From: Lumbricus rubellus
Taxonomy: Eukaryota > Annelida > Clitellata > Crassiclitellata > Lumbricidae
DNA length: 64,000 nt
Reading direction: 5' to 3'
Assembly: GCA_945859605.1 (NCBI GenBank)
Contig: OX243824.1
Span: 6,903,537 to 6,967,536, forward strand
A program made the translations under genes and the position numbers. Below, one piece after another: positions 10,613 to 21,419 of the stretch. Each line of letters begins with the position of its first letter. Position 1 is the first letter of the stretch. The notes below the pieces were generated by a model. The model had not been told where the DNA came from. It made no database searches and was given only the letters and a program-made list of their open reading frames with translations.

Positions 10613-11545
10613 TACACATACATACATACATACATACATACATACATACATACATACATACATACATACATACATACATACATACATACATACATACATA
10701 CATACATACATACATACATACATACATACATACATACATACATACATACATACATACATACATACATACATACATACATACATACATACATACATACATA
10801 CATACATACATACATACATACATACATACATACATACATACATACATACATACATACATACATACATACATACATACATACATACATACATACATACATA
10901 CATACATACATACATACATACATACATACATACATACATACATACATACATACATACATACATACATACATACATACATACATACATACATACATACATA
11001 CATACATACATACATACATACATACATACATACATACATACATACATACATACATACATACATACATACATACATACATACATACATACATACATACATA
11101 CATACATACATACATACATACATACATACATACATACATACATACATACATACATACATACATACATACATACATACATACATACATACATACATACATA
11201 CATACATACATACATACATACATACATACATACATACATACATACATACATACATACATACATACATACATACATACATACATACATACATACATACATA
11301 CATACATACATACATACATACATACATACATACATACATACATACATACATACATACATACATACATACATACATACATACATACATACATACATACATA
11401 CATACATACATACATACATACATACATACATACATACATACATACATACATACATACATACATACATACATACATACATACATACATACATACACATACA
11501 TACACACACACACAAACACACACACACACACACGTATACATACAT
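10613..11545. repeat. (CATA)n microsatellite of about 877 bp
   Basis: From 10617 to about 11493 the tetranucleotide CATA/TACA repeats without a visible interruption (roughly 219 copies). It then decays through TACACATA to (CA)n with CAAACA at 11494-11535. It begins at the 3' end of a SINE. The 325-349-residue MYVC/HTYI frames are artefacts of a 4-bp repeat being open in all frames. Confidence 0.98.
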
Positions 11546-12050
11546 GCCAGAGGGTCGCCGCGGGTGGTATCTTGCCCAACCCTACATTAATCCAACTAAT
11601 AAACTAACTCGGTAGATGTCCCTAACCCCGGAAACTGCTCACCGTAGTTTCAACCCCAATCAACTAGGCCTACTACAGCGTTCTTATAAAAAAAATCTCT
11701 TACCTTTCCGCTTCATGTTATTATCCGATATAACACGTGTCGTCCAATTTTCGTCCCGCTTTGTATTTAATCCACTCTTGTGAAGAAAGAGTCCGCCTGC
11801 ACGGAACACGCGTCGCTTAATCAGCCTAACACCAGAGGCGCCAGCAGTGATTTCTTTATTACTGCAACCGCTTGGATTGAAAAATCATCTAGGGTCTGCT
11901 GAGATCACTAAGTGGAGCAAACATGCATTACATTCGGATTCAGTTTTTGTGACCATTAGCTTGGGTGAGTGATGAACGACAAATCGCACGCTGCGCCATC
12001 AGATTCACAGCTATTGTGTAATTAAATCTTTGAACGCAGCGTGAACGACC
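11546..12050. other. Non-repetitive intergenic stretch
   Basis: About 500 bp without tandem structure, MITE ends or a credible ORF. It includes AGAGGCGCCAGCAG near 11836, but without a Smad half-site at the proper spacing. I see no gene. Confidence 0.45.
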
Positions 12051-12244
12051 CAGAACTTTGTTAACGTGCAGTTGTACACAAAATTTGCAGTTCTAAATGT
12101 ATTTGTGTAGTTGTAGAAGGACTTCTGTACAGTAAAAACTGGCAAAAAAGGTAATTGTCCTCCGATTGGAAATAATTTACCATGGAGGATGGTAAAGAAA
12201 AGAAGGGGTTGTGCAGTTCCAAAAATTCCTTAAAAACAGCCCTG
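12051..12244 (+). mobile_element. MITE, CAGGGC-TTTTTAACGTGCAG family
   Basis: One of five copies in the window (others 20202, 35938, 41459, 52642). The ends are CAGAACTTTGTTAACG and TTAAAAACAGCCCTG, imperfect inverses. The middle has the repeated phrase GTGCAGTT and TCCTCCGATTGGAA. Flanks GAACGACC and GCAAGACC match at 6 of 8 positions, a weak target duplication. Confidence 0.75.
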
Positions 12245-12539
12245 GCAAGACCAAATAAAAAGAACTCGATTCATGAAGCGCATTTGTTAAAAGACGTAGC
12301 AACCTGAGCAATGAGAAATGCGCATATAAATATCTAACTGCTTCCAAATCTAGGAGTAACAATTAAATATGATCCTTCCGTAATCTGTGAACCTATCAAA
12401 TGAGGTCCAAACCGAATTAATATATACATGTAAATGCATTATTCTCACTGTGCCACTTATACATTTACGTCATTGCTGCAGTTTTTCATAGCTCACTTAA
12501 ATTCAGCTCGATTGCACTTATGCGGTTTTCTCTACGCAA

Positions 12540-12723
12540 GGGCCGTCCATAATTGACGTCAGCAAATTAGGTAGGCCTAAGCTTTTCACCTCCCCCTCTC
12601 ACCCTCGTCACACGTCAACGCGAAATTCAAACGATATCTAGTAAGTAACCGTCACATAATTATCGTCACAAATGTGTGCTGAACCATTCCCCCTATGTGT
12701 GTAACGTCATTTATGGACGGTCC
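12540..12723. mobile_element. MITE, GGGCCGTCCATAA termini
   Basis: The left end GGGCCGTCCATAATTGACGT and the right end (minus strand GGACCGTCCATAAATGACGT) are inverted repeats about 20 bp long. The same terminal word ends the larger element at 18008-18505. No coding sequence. This terminus type is seen in PIF/ISL2EU-like elements; that assignment is inference. Confidence 0.7.
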
Positions 12724-12847
12724 ACAGTGCTTTTAGCGAATTACATTCCCTAAATGAATTTACGACCACGTAGCAGCTTACGCAAAAGATTTGCATTTGT
12801 TGTTGCATAGTTTATACATTACTAGACGAACTGCCATGAAGAGCACG

Positions 12848-13018
12848 TCATAAATCTTATCGAACCCAGTGTTTTATATTCTTTGCCTGACACTTTGGGT
12901 TTAGTGTCGCCAGAATACATTACGCGACGAATTATTTCCACAAGCATATAATAAATCTTATCAAACTCGGTGTTTTATATTCTTTGCCTGGCACTTTGGG
13001 TTTAGTGTCGCCAGGTTG
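12848..13018. repeat. Tandem duplication, about 102-bp period
   Basis: A block containing TAAATCTTATC, GTGTTTTATATTCTTTGCC and CACTTTGGGTTTAGTGTC occurs at about 12851-12913 and again at about 12953-13015, with few differences. Confidence 0.85.
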
Positions 13019-13420
13019 TATCTATTGCTTTCAAATCGCTTCGTCTAAGATCGGAGGGCAATCACGCCAGGCCCACTGAAGCCTTCATAAAGGAGGGGGC
13101 AAAGCTAATCAACAAACACACACCACAACCGAACGTAGAAACACACGGAGAAGAGTGGGGTGTAGGTCTTGGGATGGCGTCACCATGGAGACGGGAAGAA
13201 CGCCACCTAGTGAGGGAAACAGATCGAAGGGATCGATTATTTTTCCATTGTTGATTGATGTCGATCGGAGCAGCCGAGGAGCAATCGGTCGACTGTGGCA
13301 GGAACCAATTCAGCCGTCACGTCTCACTGCACCGCCGTATACACAACACACAACACACAACACACCTCCTCGTCAGGTCAATTATTCCTGTAGAGACGGC
13401 AGCGGCGCGCTTTTGGGCAC
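13019..13420. other. Intergenic stretch with repeat D fragment
   Basis: GGAGGGCAATCACGCCAGGC resembles the repeat D body. The rest (13090-13420) is unique apart from an ACAACACAC run at 13342-13363. The frame from 13155 has no recognisable domain. Confidence 0.4.
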
Positions 13421-13620
13421 ACGTGGAGCGCCTCTGAGTAGTTTTTTTTGAAGGGGCGCTATATAAATGCTCTTAATGAATGAATGAATTGATGGATGGA
13501 TGGATGAATGAATGGATGGATGGATGGATGGATGGATGAATGAATGAATGAATGAATGAATGAATGAATGAATGAATGAATGAATGAATGAATGAATGAA
13601 TGAATGAATGAATGAATGAA
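13421..13620 (+). repeat. SINE family A 3' tail with expanded (GAAT)n / (GGAT)n
   Basis: GGAGCGCCTCTGAGTAG and GGGGCGCTATATAAATG form the conserved 3' end of family A. The GAAT tail has expanded to about 140 bp and includes a GGAT variant block (13490-13540). The His/Ser/Phe/Ile frames are artefacts. Confidence 0.9.
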
Positions 13621-13665
13621 TGTACCGCACGGCCATGCGGTGGCAACTTGTGGCCCAACGTAGAT

Positions 13666-13985
13666 CAAAGGCGGATCCAGGGGTTAATCCGGCAATGCCC
13701 CCCCCCCCCATTGAGAAGTTTGCATAGCACGTCCCCCTCCCCATCAGGTTCCAACAGGCTTTCAATCAATGCAGAGTGGAAAGGTGATAGACAGATAGAG
13801 TGATGGAGAAAAAGTAGCATATGACTAAAAAGAGGTAATCAACTATTTTGGCGGGGAAAATGGTATATTTTCATGACCAAATGACTAAAAAAAGTCATCA
13901 GATTTTTCAGCTAAAGAAAAACATTTTCTACCCTAAGAGCTACAATTTTGCCCCCTCCCTTCCAAACTTTCTGCATCCGCCTCTG
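13666..13985. mobile_element. MITE, GGCGGATCCAG termini
   Basis: Left end CAAAGGCGGATCCAGGGG, right end inverse CAGAGGCGGATGCAG. Flanks ACGTAGAT and ACGTAGTC match at 6 of 8 positions. The interior contains a C-run and two GACTAAAAA / TCATCAGA modules shared with other MITEs (165, 26087, 39437, 62075). Confidence 0.72.
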
Positions 13986-14014
13986 ACGTAGTCCAATACT
14001 GTATTTGCATCGAT

Positions 14015-14275
14015 GAATTTATATAGCGCCTCTAAGTGCGCACTTAGCTGAAGTGGTCCAAATTATAGACGCAACTAAACATGGTTGTCAAGGTTACAGA
14101 GTCATTTGCAAAACCCTTCAGAAGTCAATATAGCAAATTAGCAATAGCAATGGTTATTTCAGTTTAACGATACAGTTCGATGACTAAGATCTTTAACGTC
14201 GCCCTCCTCCTTTGTCCAGATTTAGCACTGGCACTACTGTCAGAGTGCAAACAGTGGAGGAGTGCCAGATGTCGA
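14015..14275. repeat. SINE A tail fragment and interspersed repeat D copy
   Basis: ATATAGCGCCTCTAAGTG at 14021-14038 is an inverted family A end. From about 14160 the repeat D words follow: AGTTTAACGATAC, GTCGCCCTCCTCC, CAGATTTAGCACTGGCAC and CAGAGTGC. Confidence 0.65.
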
Positions 14276-14302
14276 TCAAACAAGAATCGAAATTTACTCA
14301 AA

Positions 14303-14492
14303 CGGTTGTCACTGGTAACGATGATCCAATAATAATTTCACGGTTGTCACTGGCAACGATGATCCAATAATAATTTCACGGTTGTCACTGGTAACGATGA
14401 TCCAATAATAATTTCACGGTTGTCACTGGCAACGATGATCCAATAATAATTTCACGGTTGTCACTGGTAACGATGATCCAATAATAATTTCT
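14303..14492. repeat. 38-bp minisatellite, five copies, alternating variants
   Basis: Unit starts CGGTTGTCACTGG at 14303, 14341, 14379, 14417 and 14455. Copies alternate between GGTAAC and GGCAAC at one site, so the true repeating unit is a 76-bp dimer. Otherwise copies look identical. Confidence 0.95.
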
Positions 14493-14925
14493 CTTCGCAT
14501 CATTTCGTCGCCATGTTGGGTAAACAAAAAATGTTTGGTGATTTGATTGAACTAGTTAAGTGTTGTTCTTTTGATTTTCTTGTCTTATTTCTCTGATTTA
14601 CAATGATGCTACATTACAACTACCTAACGCTACATTGCAATGTCATATCTTTACACTGTAATAACTACATAACATCGTGAACATTGCACTAAATTCTGTT
14701 GCGTAACATTACAGTGTCGGACATCAAGGTACACTACTGTATACTATGCAACATAACGTCGTAGGCTATTAGAATTACATGTACACTATAATAATATTAG
14801 GCATGCACAAATTGCACATTGCCGATGTATCTCTGGGCGGGAGTTCGTGTTTCACTGTTTGTGCTACCACCTATCGAATAGAACAAACATCAAAAACGAA
14901 CAGACTGGGCAGATTCTGGAAATTT
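14493..14925. other. Unique intergenic stretch
   Basis: AT-rich, with scattered CTACATTGCAA-like words but no clean tandem period. No gene found. Confidence 0.4.
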
Positions 14926-15600
14926 CCTCTCCTCCTATTCTTTTAAATCCTTCTCCTTCCAATCTTCTCATCCTCCTTCTCCTCCTTCTCCTCCTCCTTC
15001 TTCCTCTTTCTCTTCCTCTTCCTCATTCTACTCCTTCACTTTCTGCTACTCCTCCTCCTTCTCCTCTCCATACTTCTCCATGCTAATGGTGCACTTGCTC
15101 CTCTTCCCCATCCTTGCCCACAACGTATTTTCCCTACTTTCCCTCGATATCCCGCTTCTCGTCGTCCTCTTTTTTCCTCCTAATTATTCTCCTCCAACTC
15201 CGCCACTGTTTGCACTCTGACAGTGCCAGTCCCAGGCCTGGATAAAGGAGGAGGGCGACGCTAATGATCTTTGTTGTCACAAAACTAAACTACTCCTTCT
15301 CTTCCTCCTTTTCCACCTCTTCTTCCTCGTCCTCCTCCTCCCCCTTCTTTTCACCTCCTCCTTCTTCTTCCTCATCCTCCTCTCCTCCTTTTCTTCGCCC
15401 TCTTCCTCTTCCTCATTTTCCACCGCTTCCCTCTCCTCCTCCTCTTCCTACTCCTCATCCTCTTTTTCTTTCTTCTTCTTCTCCTTCTTCTCCCCCTCGT
15501 CGCCTTTCTCCTTTCCTTCCTTTCCTTCCTTCCTTCCTTTCCTTCCTTCCTTCCTTTCCACCTCTTCCTCCTCCTCCTCCTCTCTTCGCACTTCTTCGAT
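14926..15600. repeat. Pyrimidine-rich (TCC/TTC) low-complexity region
   Basis: Long C/T runs on the plus strand (14926-15085, 15290-15590), interrupted at about 15200-15290 by a repeat D copy (CTGACAGTGCCAGTCCCAGG, GGAGGAGGGCGACGC). Pro/Ser-rich frames through it have no domain. Confidence 0.9.
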
Positions 15601-15703
15601 TGATTTCACTAGCTGATCGATACATCATCCGATCGTTGCCATGGACGACGCAGTCGCCATTGATTTTCTTAATCACTGAGAAGCAACATCGATATTTCCG
15701 ACG

Positions 15704-15828
15704 AGGGAGGGAGGGAGGGAGGGAGGGAGGGAGGGAGGGAGGGAGGGAGGGAGGGAGGGAGGGAGGGAGGGAGGGAGGGAGGGAGGGAGGGAGGGAGGGA
15801 GGGAGGGAGGGAGGGAGGGAGGGAGGGA
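15704..15828. repeat. (GGGA)n tract
   Basis: About 31 uninterrupted copies of GGGA, ending at a sharp switch to GGAC at 15828/15829. Confidence 0.97.
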
Positions 15829-15928
15829 CGGACGGACGGACGGACGGACGGACGGACGGACGGACGGACGGACGGACGGACGGACGGACGGACGGACGGA
15901 CGGACGGACGGACGGACGGACGGACGGA
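15829..15928. repeat. (GGAC)n tract
   Basis: About 25 uninterrupted copies of GGAC following the (GGGA)n tract with no mixed zone. The 3' boundary is GGATGAATTT. Confidence 0.97.
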
Positions 15929-16066
15929 TGAATTTACCCACGTAAAGCGATCGAGATTCTACGTGACCCTATACCTGACCTGACCTTGTTTGGGTTCAGT
16001 TGAAACAATTAAAATGTGTGAGCGATATAATGACGTATACAGCTATAGTAACTGCTCAGTACGTAT

Positions 16067-16357
16067 CAGAGGCGCCGTTAGGCGTACGCACTTACGCAGG
16101 TGCGTACAGCGCGGAAAGGCTAAAAAAAAGCGTCACCAATTTTAACATCCAAAATTACCTCTATGCGTATACCCAAAATGGAGCAAAAAGCTTATAATCG
16201 CCAGTAGGCATATACGGCATATACAGACATACACAACGTACATAAGCTCGTATCGATCGCTGTTCGCTTCATATTATTTTGTGCAAGTTGTATTGTGCGT
16301 ACAGAAAAAATCCTAGTGTATTGTGCGTACAGAAAAAAAATCCTGGCGGCGCCCCTG
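16067..16357. mobile_element. MITE, CAGRGGCGCCG termini
   Basis: Left end CAGAGGCGCCGTTAGG, right end inverse CAGGGGCGCCGCCAGG. Flanks GTACGTAT and GTACGTAG match at 7 of 8. The interior duplicates the phrase TTGTGCGTACAG near the right end. Confidence 0.75.
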
Positions 16358-16429
16358 GTACGTAGGCCTATACTGAGTATTACGGACGTGGGACTTCAAC
16401 CAACTCGTGTACGTCGTGCTACATGTATA

Positions 16430-17170
16430 ATAGCATAGAGTCATTGTAACGTGATAGCCAAACTACGGATACATTAATTAATTTAATTTAATTAATTTGT
16501 ATGGCACCTCTTCAAAGGAACTATTGAGAGGCGCTCCCAACCTCAGCACAGCCTATTATGAGCATGTGCATAATTATAGACTTCATAATATTATGTGCGT
16601 GCGTGTGTAGGCGCTGATGTAAACTTGTCCAAAATACTTGGACCTGGTGGAGTAGATGTAGGCTATCTGGGAAATGAGAACGTGAATACTGCTCACATAA
16701 AATCTTGAAACCTTGTAGACATTGAAGGTATAAAAATCTTTGTTTTCATTGTGTAATTTCTGGTATTGTTTTCGTTCTTCGTCTCTGCTTTTGAAGTACT
16801 TTCAAATAGTTCAAGATATTCTTCTCTTGTTTTCTGGGAGACAACGTGCCCCCCCCCCCCAGCATCCCTCTCGAGTCTACACGTGTATGTTTGCGCGCGT
16901 GTATGTGTGTGTGCAGGAATGCAAGCATTAATTTTATTAAACATCTCTGTGGCTAAAACAATATCTCGCGTCTGTCCCAGTACAGTGTTTCCACCTACCG
17001 AACTCACCGTTGAACAAACGAACGAAGCGCCACTAAGTCTAAGCGAATACACCATTAAACAAGTAATGAAGACTGTGGTTGATTTTTACTGCTTTCTATT
17101 GAACTTGATTGGGCTGCATAAATATCACTGAAAGGTCAAGAAAATCAAGGCCATAGACAGGATTTCACGA
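16430..17170. other. Intergenic stretch, no gene
   Basis: Contains an inverted SINE A tail (GGCACCTCTTCAAAGG and GAGGCGCTCCC at 16503-16540), a C-run at 16850-16860 and short (TG)n. Opposite-strand frames at 16693-17131 have no domain and no homologous partner that I recognise. Confidence 0.45.
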
Positions 17171-17174
17171 GGAA

Positions 17175-17318
17175 CAGTGGTGTAGTGGGGCGGGAACGCG
17201 GGGGAACGCCGTTCCCGCACTTTTTCCAGGGATAATGGAATTTTAATAATACTACTACTACTAATATTATTATTATAAAGAGCGTTCCCCCACTTCGTTT
17301 TTTAGGACTACACCACTG
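17175..17318. mobile_element. MITE, CAGTGGTGTAG termini
   Basis: 144-bp element. Left CAGTGGTGTAGTGGGG, right inverse CAGTGGTGTAGTCC. Flanks ACGAGGAA and ATGAGGAA match at 7 of 8. The interior has GGGAACGC and its inverse GCGTTCCC around a (TAC)n/(TTA)n core. A related GGGAACGC fragment lies near 28772-28830. Confidence 0.8.
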
Positions 17319-18007
17319 ATGAGGAAGGGGTGTTTACTCGACCCCACAAGCAACCGAATCAGCTGACAAAGGGGTTTGGAGAAGCGTCGAGAATCACGGG
17401 TTTGCGGGCTCTGAACGGTCACTACATTGCACACTGCATTTATTACAACGATTGTGTTAGCGAATGTAGCCTATTATTTAATTTTTCCATATTTCATTGG
17501 GGTGTTCAAAGGCAAAAAACACCCCTAGCTACAGCCCTTTATTAAAAAAATGACGAGGTTATTAAGACCTGGATATTTACTGTGGAAATTAGGGGATAGA
17601 AGCGTTTCAGTCATGACTAAGCCTAATTTCAGAGCGAGGACGACTTCAGACGGATGAAATAACCACAATAGTGAGAATATGGAACAACAGAATATTGAAG
17701 AGCACGATTCGCTGGAGTAATGATCTCCATAAAATCTGTGTTTTATCTGTTTCCGTTGTTTTTCGATCTCTAGCTTTGATGACCAAACAGATCTTAATGA
17801 CATACATAGGCCTACATTATGTGACAGACACATAAGCCTATAAACTGACTGACATAATGACTGACATGATTGACTGACTGACTGACTGATTGACCGACCG
17901 ACCGACCGACCGACTGTGACTGACTGACTGACTGCTGACTGACTGACTGATTGACTGACTGTGACTGACTGAATGAACGAATGATAGGAAATGCTAATTT
18001 CTAATGA
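17319..18007. repeat. Intergenic stretch ending in (GACT)n / (GACC)n
   Basis: 17319-17860 is unique with no supported gene. 17860-17975 is a tandem of GACT with an internal GACC block and irregular CTGTGACTGACT junctions. Confidence 0.7.
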
Positions 18008-18505
18008 TCTTCGTCCATAGAGTATGTCACGCTATTTTTGACCATTTTTGACCCCCCCCCCTGTCACAAACTGTCACACATGGCCTAACCCCCCCCCCCC
18101 AAGTACGTCACACTTTCGAACAATTTTTTTAATTAACACCTCATTCAAACTTAATCTAAAACACACTTCACTATAATATAACTGTATTAAAATATAAAAT
18201 TTCCACTTAAAAGAACTTAGTATCACATTATTAAAATGACTTTAACAGTAGTATAGTATACGCATTAAAATCATGCTCAGTATTTCGACATAAAACTAAT
18301 TCAAATGTTTCAAAATTTTTTAATTTTTGGAAATTACTTTAAAAGCTAATATTCTATTAAAAATATAAATTAAAAATAAATTAAAATAAATTAAAATAAA
18401 AAATATATGTGTGACGTCATACATGACCTGACCCCCCTGTCACAAACTGTCACACATGGCCTGACCCCCCCCCCCCTCCAGCGTGACATACTTTATGGAC
18501 GGCCC
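18008..18505. mobile_element. MITE-like element, CGTCCATARAGTATGTCACG termini
   Basis: The right end read on the minus strand is GGGGCCGTCCATAAAGTATG followed by TCACGCT. The left end has CGTCCATAGAGTATGTCACG. Just inside each end is a block with CTGTCACAAACTGTCACACA, then a C-run. The centre is AT-rich. Same terminal type as 12540-12723. Confidence 0.75.
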
Positions 18506-18506
18506 C

Positions 18507-18574
<68 letters not shown>
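18506..18574. repeat. (TA)n microsatellite
   Basis: Alternating TA with CATA interruptions, immediately after the MITE. Confidence 0.95.
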
Positions 18575-18576
<2 letters not shown>

Positions 18577-18721
18577 ACCCCATAGCCACAGCAGCAGTGC
18601 AGTTGAAGACGTTCAAACCTACAAAGAAGAAGAAGACAGGAAAATCAGACGACAAATATTTGCACTGTCTTCAAGCAAAGCAACCCGTACTATCACTTTA
18701 ACGTTTTCGTAACTACTTTCC

Positions 18722-19190
18722 CACGCCTACCGATCGCCCCTCTGCCTCTCCGCCTCCCTCCCTCTGCCTCTCTGCCTCTTCGCCTCCCTCCCTCTGCCTC
18801 TCCGCCTCCCTCCCTCTGTCTCTCTGCCTCTCCGCCTCCCTCCCTCTGCCTCTCTGCCTCTTCGCCTCCCTCCCTCTGCCTCTCCGCCTCCCTCCCTCTG
18901 TCTCTCTGCCTCTCCGCCTCCCTCCCTCTGCCTCTCCGCCTCCTCCCTCTGTCTCTCTGCCTCTCCGCCTCCCTCCCTCTGCCTCTCTGCCTCTTCGCCT
19001 CCCTCCCTCTGCCTCTCCGCCTCCCTCCCTCTGTCTCTCTGCCTCTCCGCCTCCCTTCCTCTGCCTCTCCGCCTCCCTACCTGCCTGTCTGTCTTCTCGT
19101 CTCCCTCCCTCTCTGCCTCTCCGCCTCTCTCCCTGCCTGTCAGCTCGCCTCCTTCTGCCTCTCTGCCCGCCTGCCTGTCTGCCTGGCTGC
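18722..19190. repeat. CCTCCCTCCCTCTGCCTCT minisatellite
   Basis: Pyrimidine-only tandem array built from CCGCCTCCCTCCCTCTG and CCTCTCTGCCTCTTCG-type segments with variable spacing. The Glu/Arg/Gly frame on the minus strand is an artefact. Confidence 0.93.
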
Positions 19191-19350
19191 TTTTCGTCTG
19201 CTGCGCTCTATTTTCGGCTGCTGTATGCACGAGTATGTGCCGTGTAGGCTACAGGTATACATAGGAATGCGTCACACAAAGTCCACGCTAGCTGCCGTCC
19301 GTCCGCCGAACGAACACCTGAGGCATTGCAGTCATGCCAGGCTGGCGACA

Positions 19351-19378
19351 ACAGGTGGTCTCCAGACAGTCTGGCGCC
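19351..19378 (-). promoter_or_regulatory. Candidate BMP/Smad response element, copy 1
   Basis: On the minus strand GGCGCC (19378-19373) is followed by exactly five bases and then GTCTG (19367-19363). This fits the GGCGCC-N5-GTCT(G) arrangement bound by Smad1/5 with Smad4 in Id and other BMP-target enhancers. An E-box CAGGTG lies at 19352-19357. The 28-bp block matches one at 22568-22595 at 26 positions. It lies about 7.4 kb upstream of the Id-type gene. Confidence 0.5.
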
Positions 19379-20190
19379 AGCGACCTGTTGATCGAAGGCC
19401 CGACTGCTCTAAAAACACCTGACTGGGCCAGCCGGTCCCCCTCGACAGGCACTTCAGTTTCGTTTAGTGTTTCGGAGGCTCGAGGGGAGTCGCCACTCTC
19501 GGCCGAAATAATATTTGCCTCTTCGAGTGTAGCCTACTACAATACGCGTCCCAACTTGACGGGTCGGTGGAGGGGCGGATGTATGGAAGGAAATAAATTA
19601 GGGATATTATTGGGTCGGGATTGTATATTTCAGTGTGAGAGGTTTCACCTACAGGGACTGCAGAGTTCTTTTGTAGGTGTTTGAAGCATGGACAAATTTG
19701 AAGGGGGTTACGGCTGCAAGCCCTCATAAATAGCCTATAGCTGTCGAAATTTAAAAACTAATTCTGAGCATTTTCCCACCATGCCCACTGGACATTCCCC
19801 CGCCCCAAATGGAAACCCAGAATACTTTTTATGCTATGCTCCTGGACCGTCCTGGTTCAAAAGTTTCTTTTTCTATAGTTGGGCTGGTAGCACCTTCACC
19901 TATATCTAACTTGGAGAGGCGCCATTTAATTCATTTGAATGAATGAATGAAGGAACGAACGAATTTGTCTCAGTGTTCGTTGTTCAATCCAGATGTCTCT
20001 GAGGGAGTGGGAAGTTCTCCCCCTCCCCTACCCCAGGAACGACATTTCTTCAGCGCAAAAAAAATGGAATATCTGTTTTTTTTAAATATAGGCCTATTTA
20101 GAAATAGAGGCTTAAATTAAAATGAGACGATGTGCTGGAAAAGGTAATCAGATCATCAGAAATGTCAAGCTGTGAGCTTACAACCGATTT
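19379..20190. other. GC-rich unique stretch next to the Smad-type block
   Basis: 19200-19680 is GC-rich and non-repetitive, unlike its surroundings. 19681-20190 is ordinary sequence with a short (GAAT) SINE tail at 19920-19965. No gene found. Confidence 0.4.
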
Positions 20191-20201
20191 GTACATTTGC
20201 G

Positions 20202-20393
20202 TAGCTTTTTTAACGTGCAGTTGTGCACAAAACGTGCAGTTCTAAATGTATTTGTGCAGTTGTAGAAGCACTTCTGCATAGTTTACACAGGAGAAAAAGG
20301 CCATTGTCCTCCGATTGGAAGTAATATACCATGGAGAATGGGAAAGGAAAGAACGAGTTGTGCAGTTGTAAAAATTCCTTTAAAACAGCCCTG
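20202..20393 (+). mobile_element. MITE, CAGGGC-TTTTTAACGTGCAG family
   Basis: Same body as 12051-12244. Right end TTTAAAACAGCCCTG; left end degraded to TAGCTTTTTTAACG. Flanks CATTTGCG and CATTCGCG match at 7 of 8, supporting an 8-bp target duplication for this family. Confidence 0.75.
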
Positions 20394-20485
20394 CATTCGC
20401 GCTAAAAGACCTTTTAAAAAGGTCAACGGGGAAAAAATAAGAGAGATGACAAGAGGTTAAAAAAGCTTCAACCGGTCAGTGTCAC

Positions 20486-20632
20486 CAGGGTGAGAATTGC
20501 CGGGGGGGGTTGGGGGGGGTTCAACCCCCCAGTCTTTCTTAGAGCCCCATGTTAAAGTATGTTTTTCATACCCCAATTTCAAGTTTATCATAGGCCAACC
20601 CCCCCAGTTATTTTTCCACAATTCTCATACTG
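20486..20632. mobile_element. MITE, CAGGGTGAGAATTG termini
   Basis: 147 bp, left CAGGGTGAGAATTGCC, right inverse CAGTATGAGAATTGTG. It is flanked by a perfect 8-bp duplication AGTGTCAC (20478-20485 and 20633-20640). The interior is G-run, C-run and unique sequence. Confidence 0.83.
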
Positions 20633-20804
20633 AGTGTCACGCGTCTCAGCAGTTGCTAGCTTGTCTTCGCCACCCCACTCCCCCCATCCCAATCCCCCAG
20701 AAACCTGGAGACTATAGATTAAATACTGCATGTGCGGACAGGTGTCAAATCCAGTGACACTATAATTGTGCCGAATTATGCGAAGAGCGGTCAGAAAGTC
20801 GCTC

Positions 20805-21109
20805 GCTTGACAGACAGGAAGACAGACAGACAGGCAGACAAGCAGGCAGATTGACAGACAAATAGACAAGCAGGCAGACTGACAGACAGAGGGACAAGCA
20901 GGCAGACTGACTGACAGACAGACAAGCAAACATACAAACAGACTGACATGCAGGCGGACTGACAGGCAGAGAGAAAAATGAAGAGAAGGCCAGACAGAAA
21001 AACATGCTGACAGACAGTGACAGATTCACCGCGAGATAAAGTCAGAGACAGACAGACACCGACACAGACAGACAAAGACAGACAGAGACAGACAGGGATA
21101 CACTGAGAC
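20805..21109. repeat. GACA/GGCA tandem array
   Basis: Irregular GACAGACA and AGCAGGCAGACTGAC units. The same type of array resumes at 21420 after the MITE insertion, so the MITE split an older array. Confidence 0.92.
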
Positions 21110-21419
21110 CATGGGCGTCCGCAGGAATTTTTCTAGGGGGGCGCAAACTTCTAAATAATTGTCACATGGTCTAAATTTAATGGGTGACAGTTTGAATTTC
21201 CATATTACCACGAGAGAATCCCATAGCCTACCTATAGGCTACGTTATGCGCCCAAAGAAAAATAGACTATATAGTTCGAACTTGTAGAACGAATCGATAA
21301 TCACATTGAAAATCGCGTTGTAACAATCACAACCAAATAATCTAAAATTATGTGCAATTATGCGAAAAATCCAGGGGGGCGCACTTGCGCCCTTTTGCGC
21401 CCCGCTGCGGACGCCCATG
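21110..21419. mobile_element. MITE, CATGGGCGTCCGC termini
   Basis: Left CATGGGCGTCCGCAGG, right GCGGACGCCCATG. It has a perfect 8-bp duplication ACTGAGAC (21102-21109 and 21420-21427). The duplication is itself part of the GACA array, showing insertion into that array. Subterminal GGGGGGGCGCA and its inverse are present. Confidence 0.87.

Noticed and set aside
10492..11590. Open frames of 325-349 codons encoding MYVC or HTYI repeats
   Set aside because: They are the four-base repeat CATA read in different frames; a stop-free tetranucleotide is open in every frame.
11836..11850. Another GGCGCC site as a third BMP element
   Set aside because: GTCT does not follow at five-base spacing on either strand.
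15264..15983. 239-codon frame with Ser/Pro then Gly-Arg-Glu repeats
   Set aside because: Runs through pyrimidine-rich DNA, (GGGA)n and (GGAC)n; entirely simple repeat.
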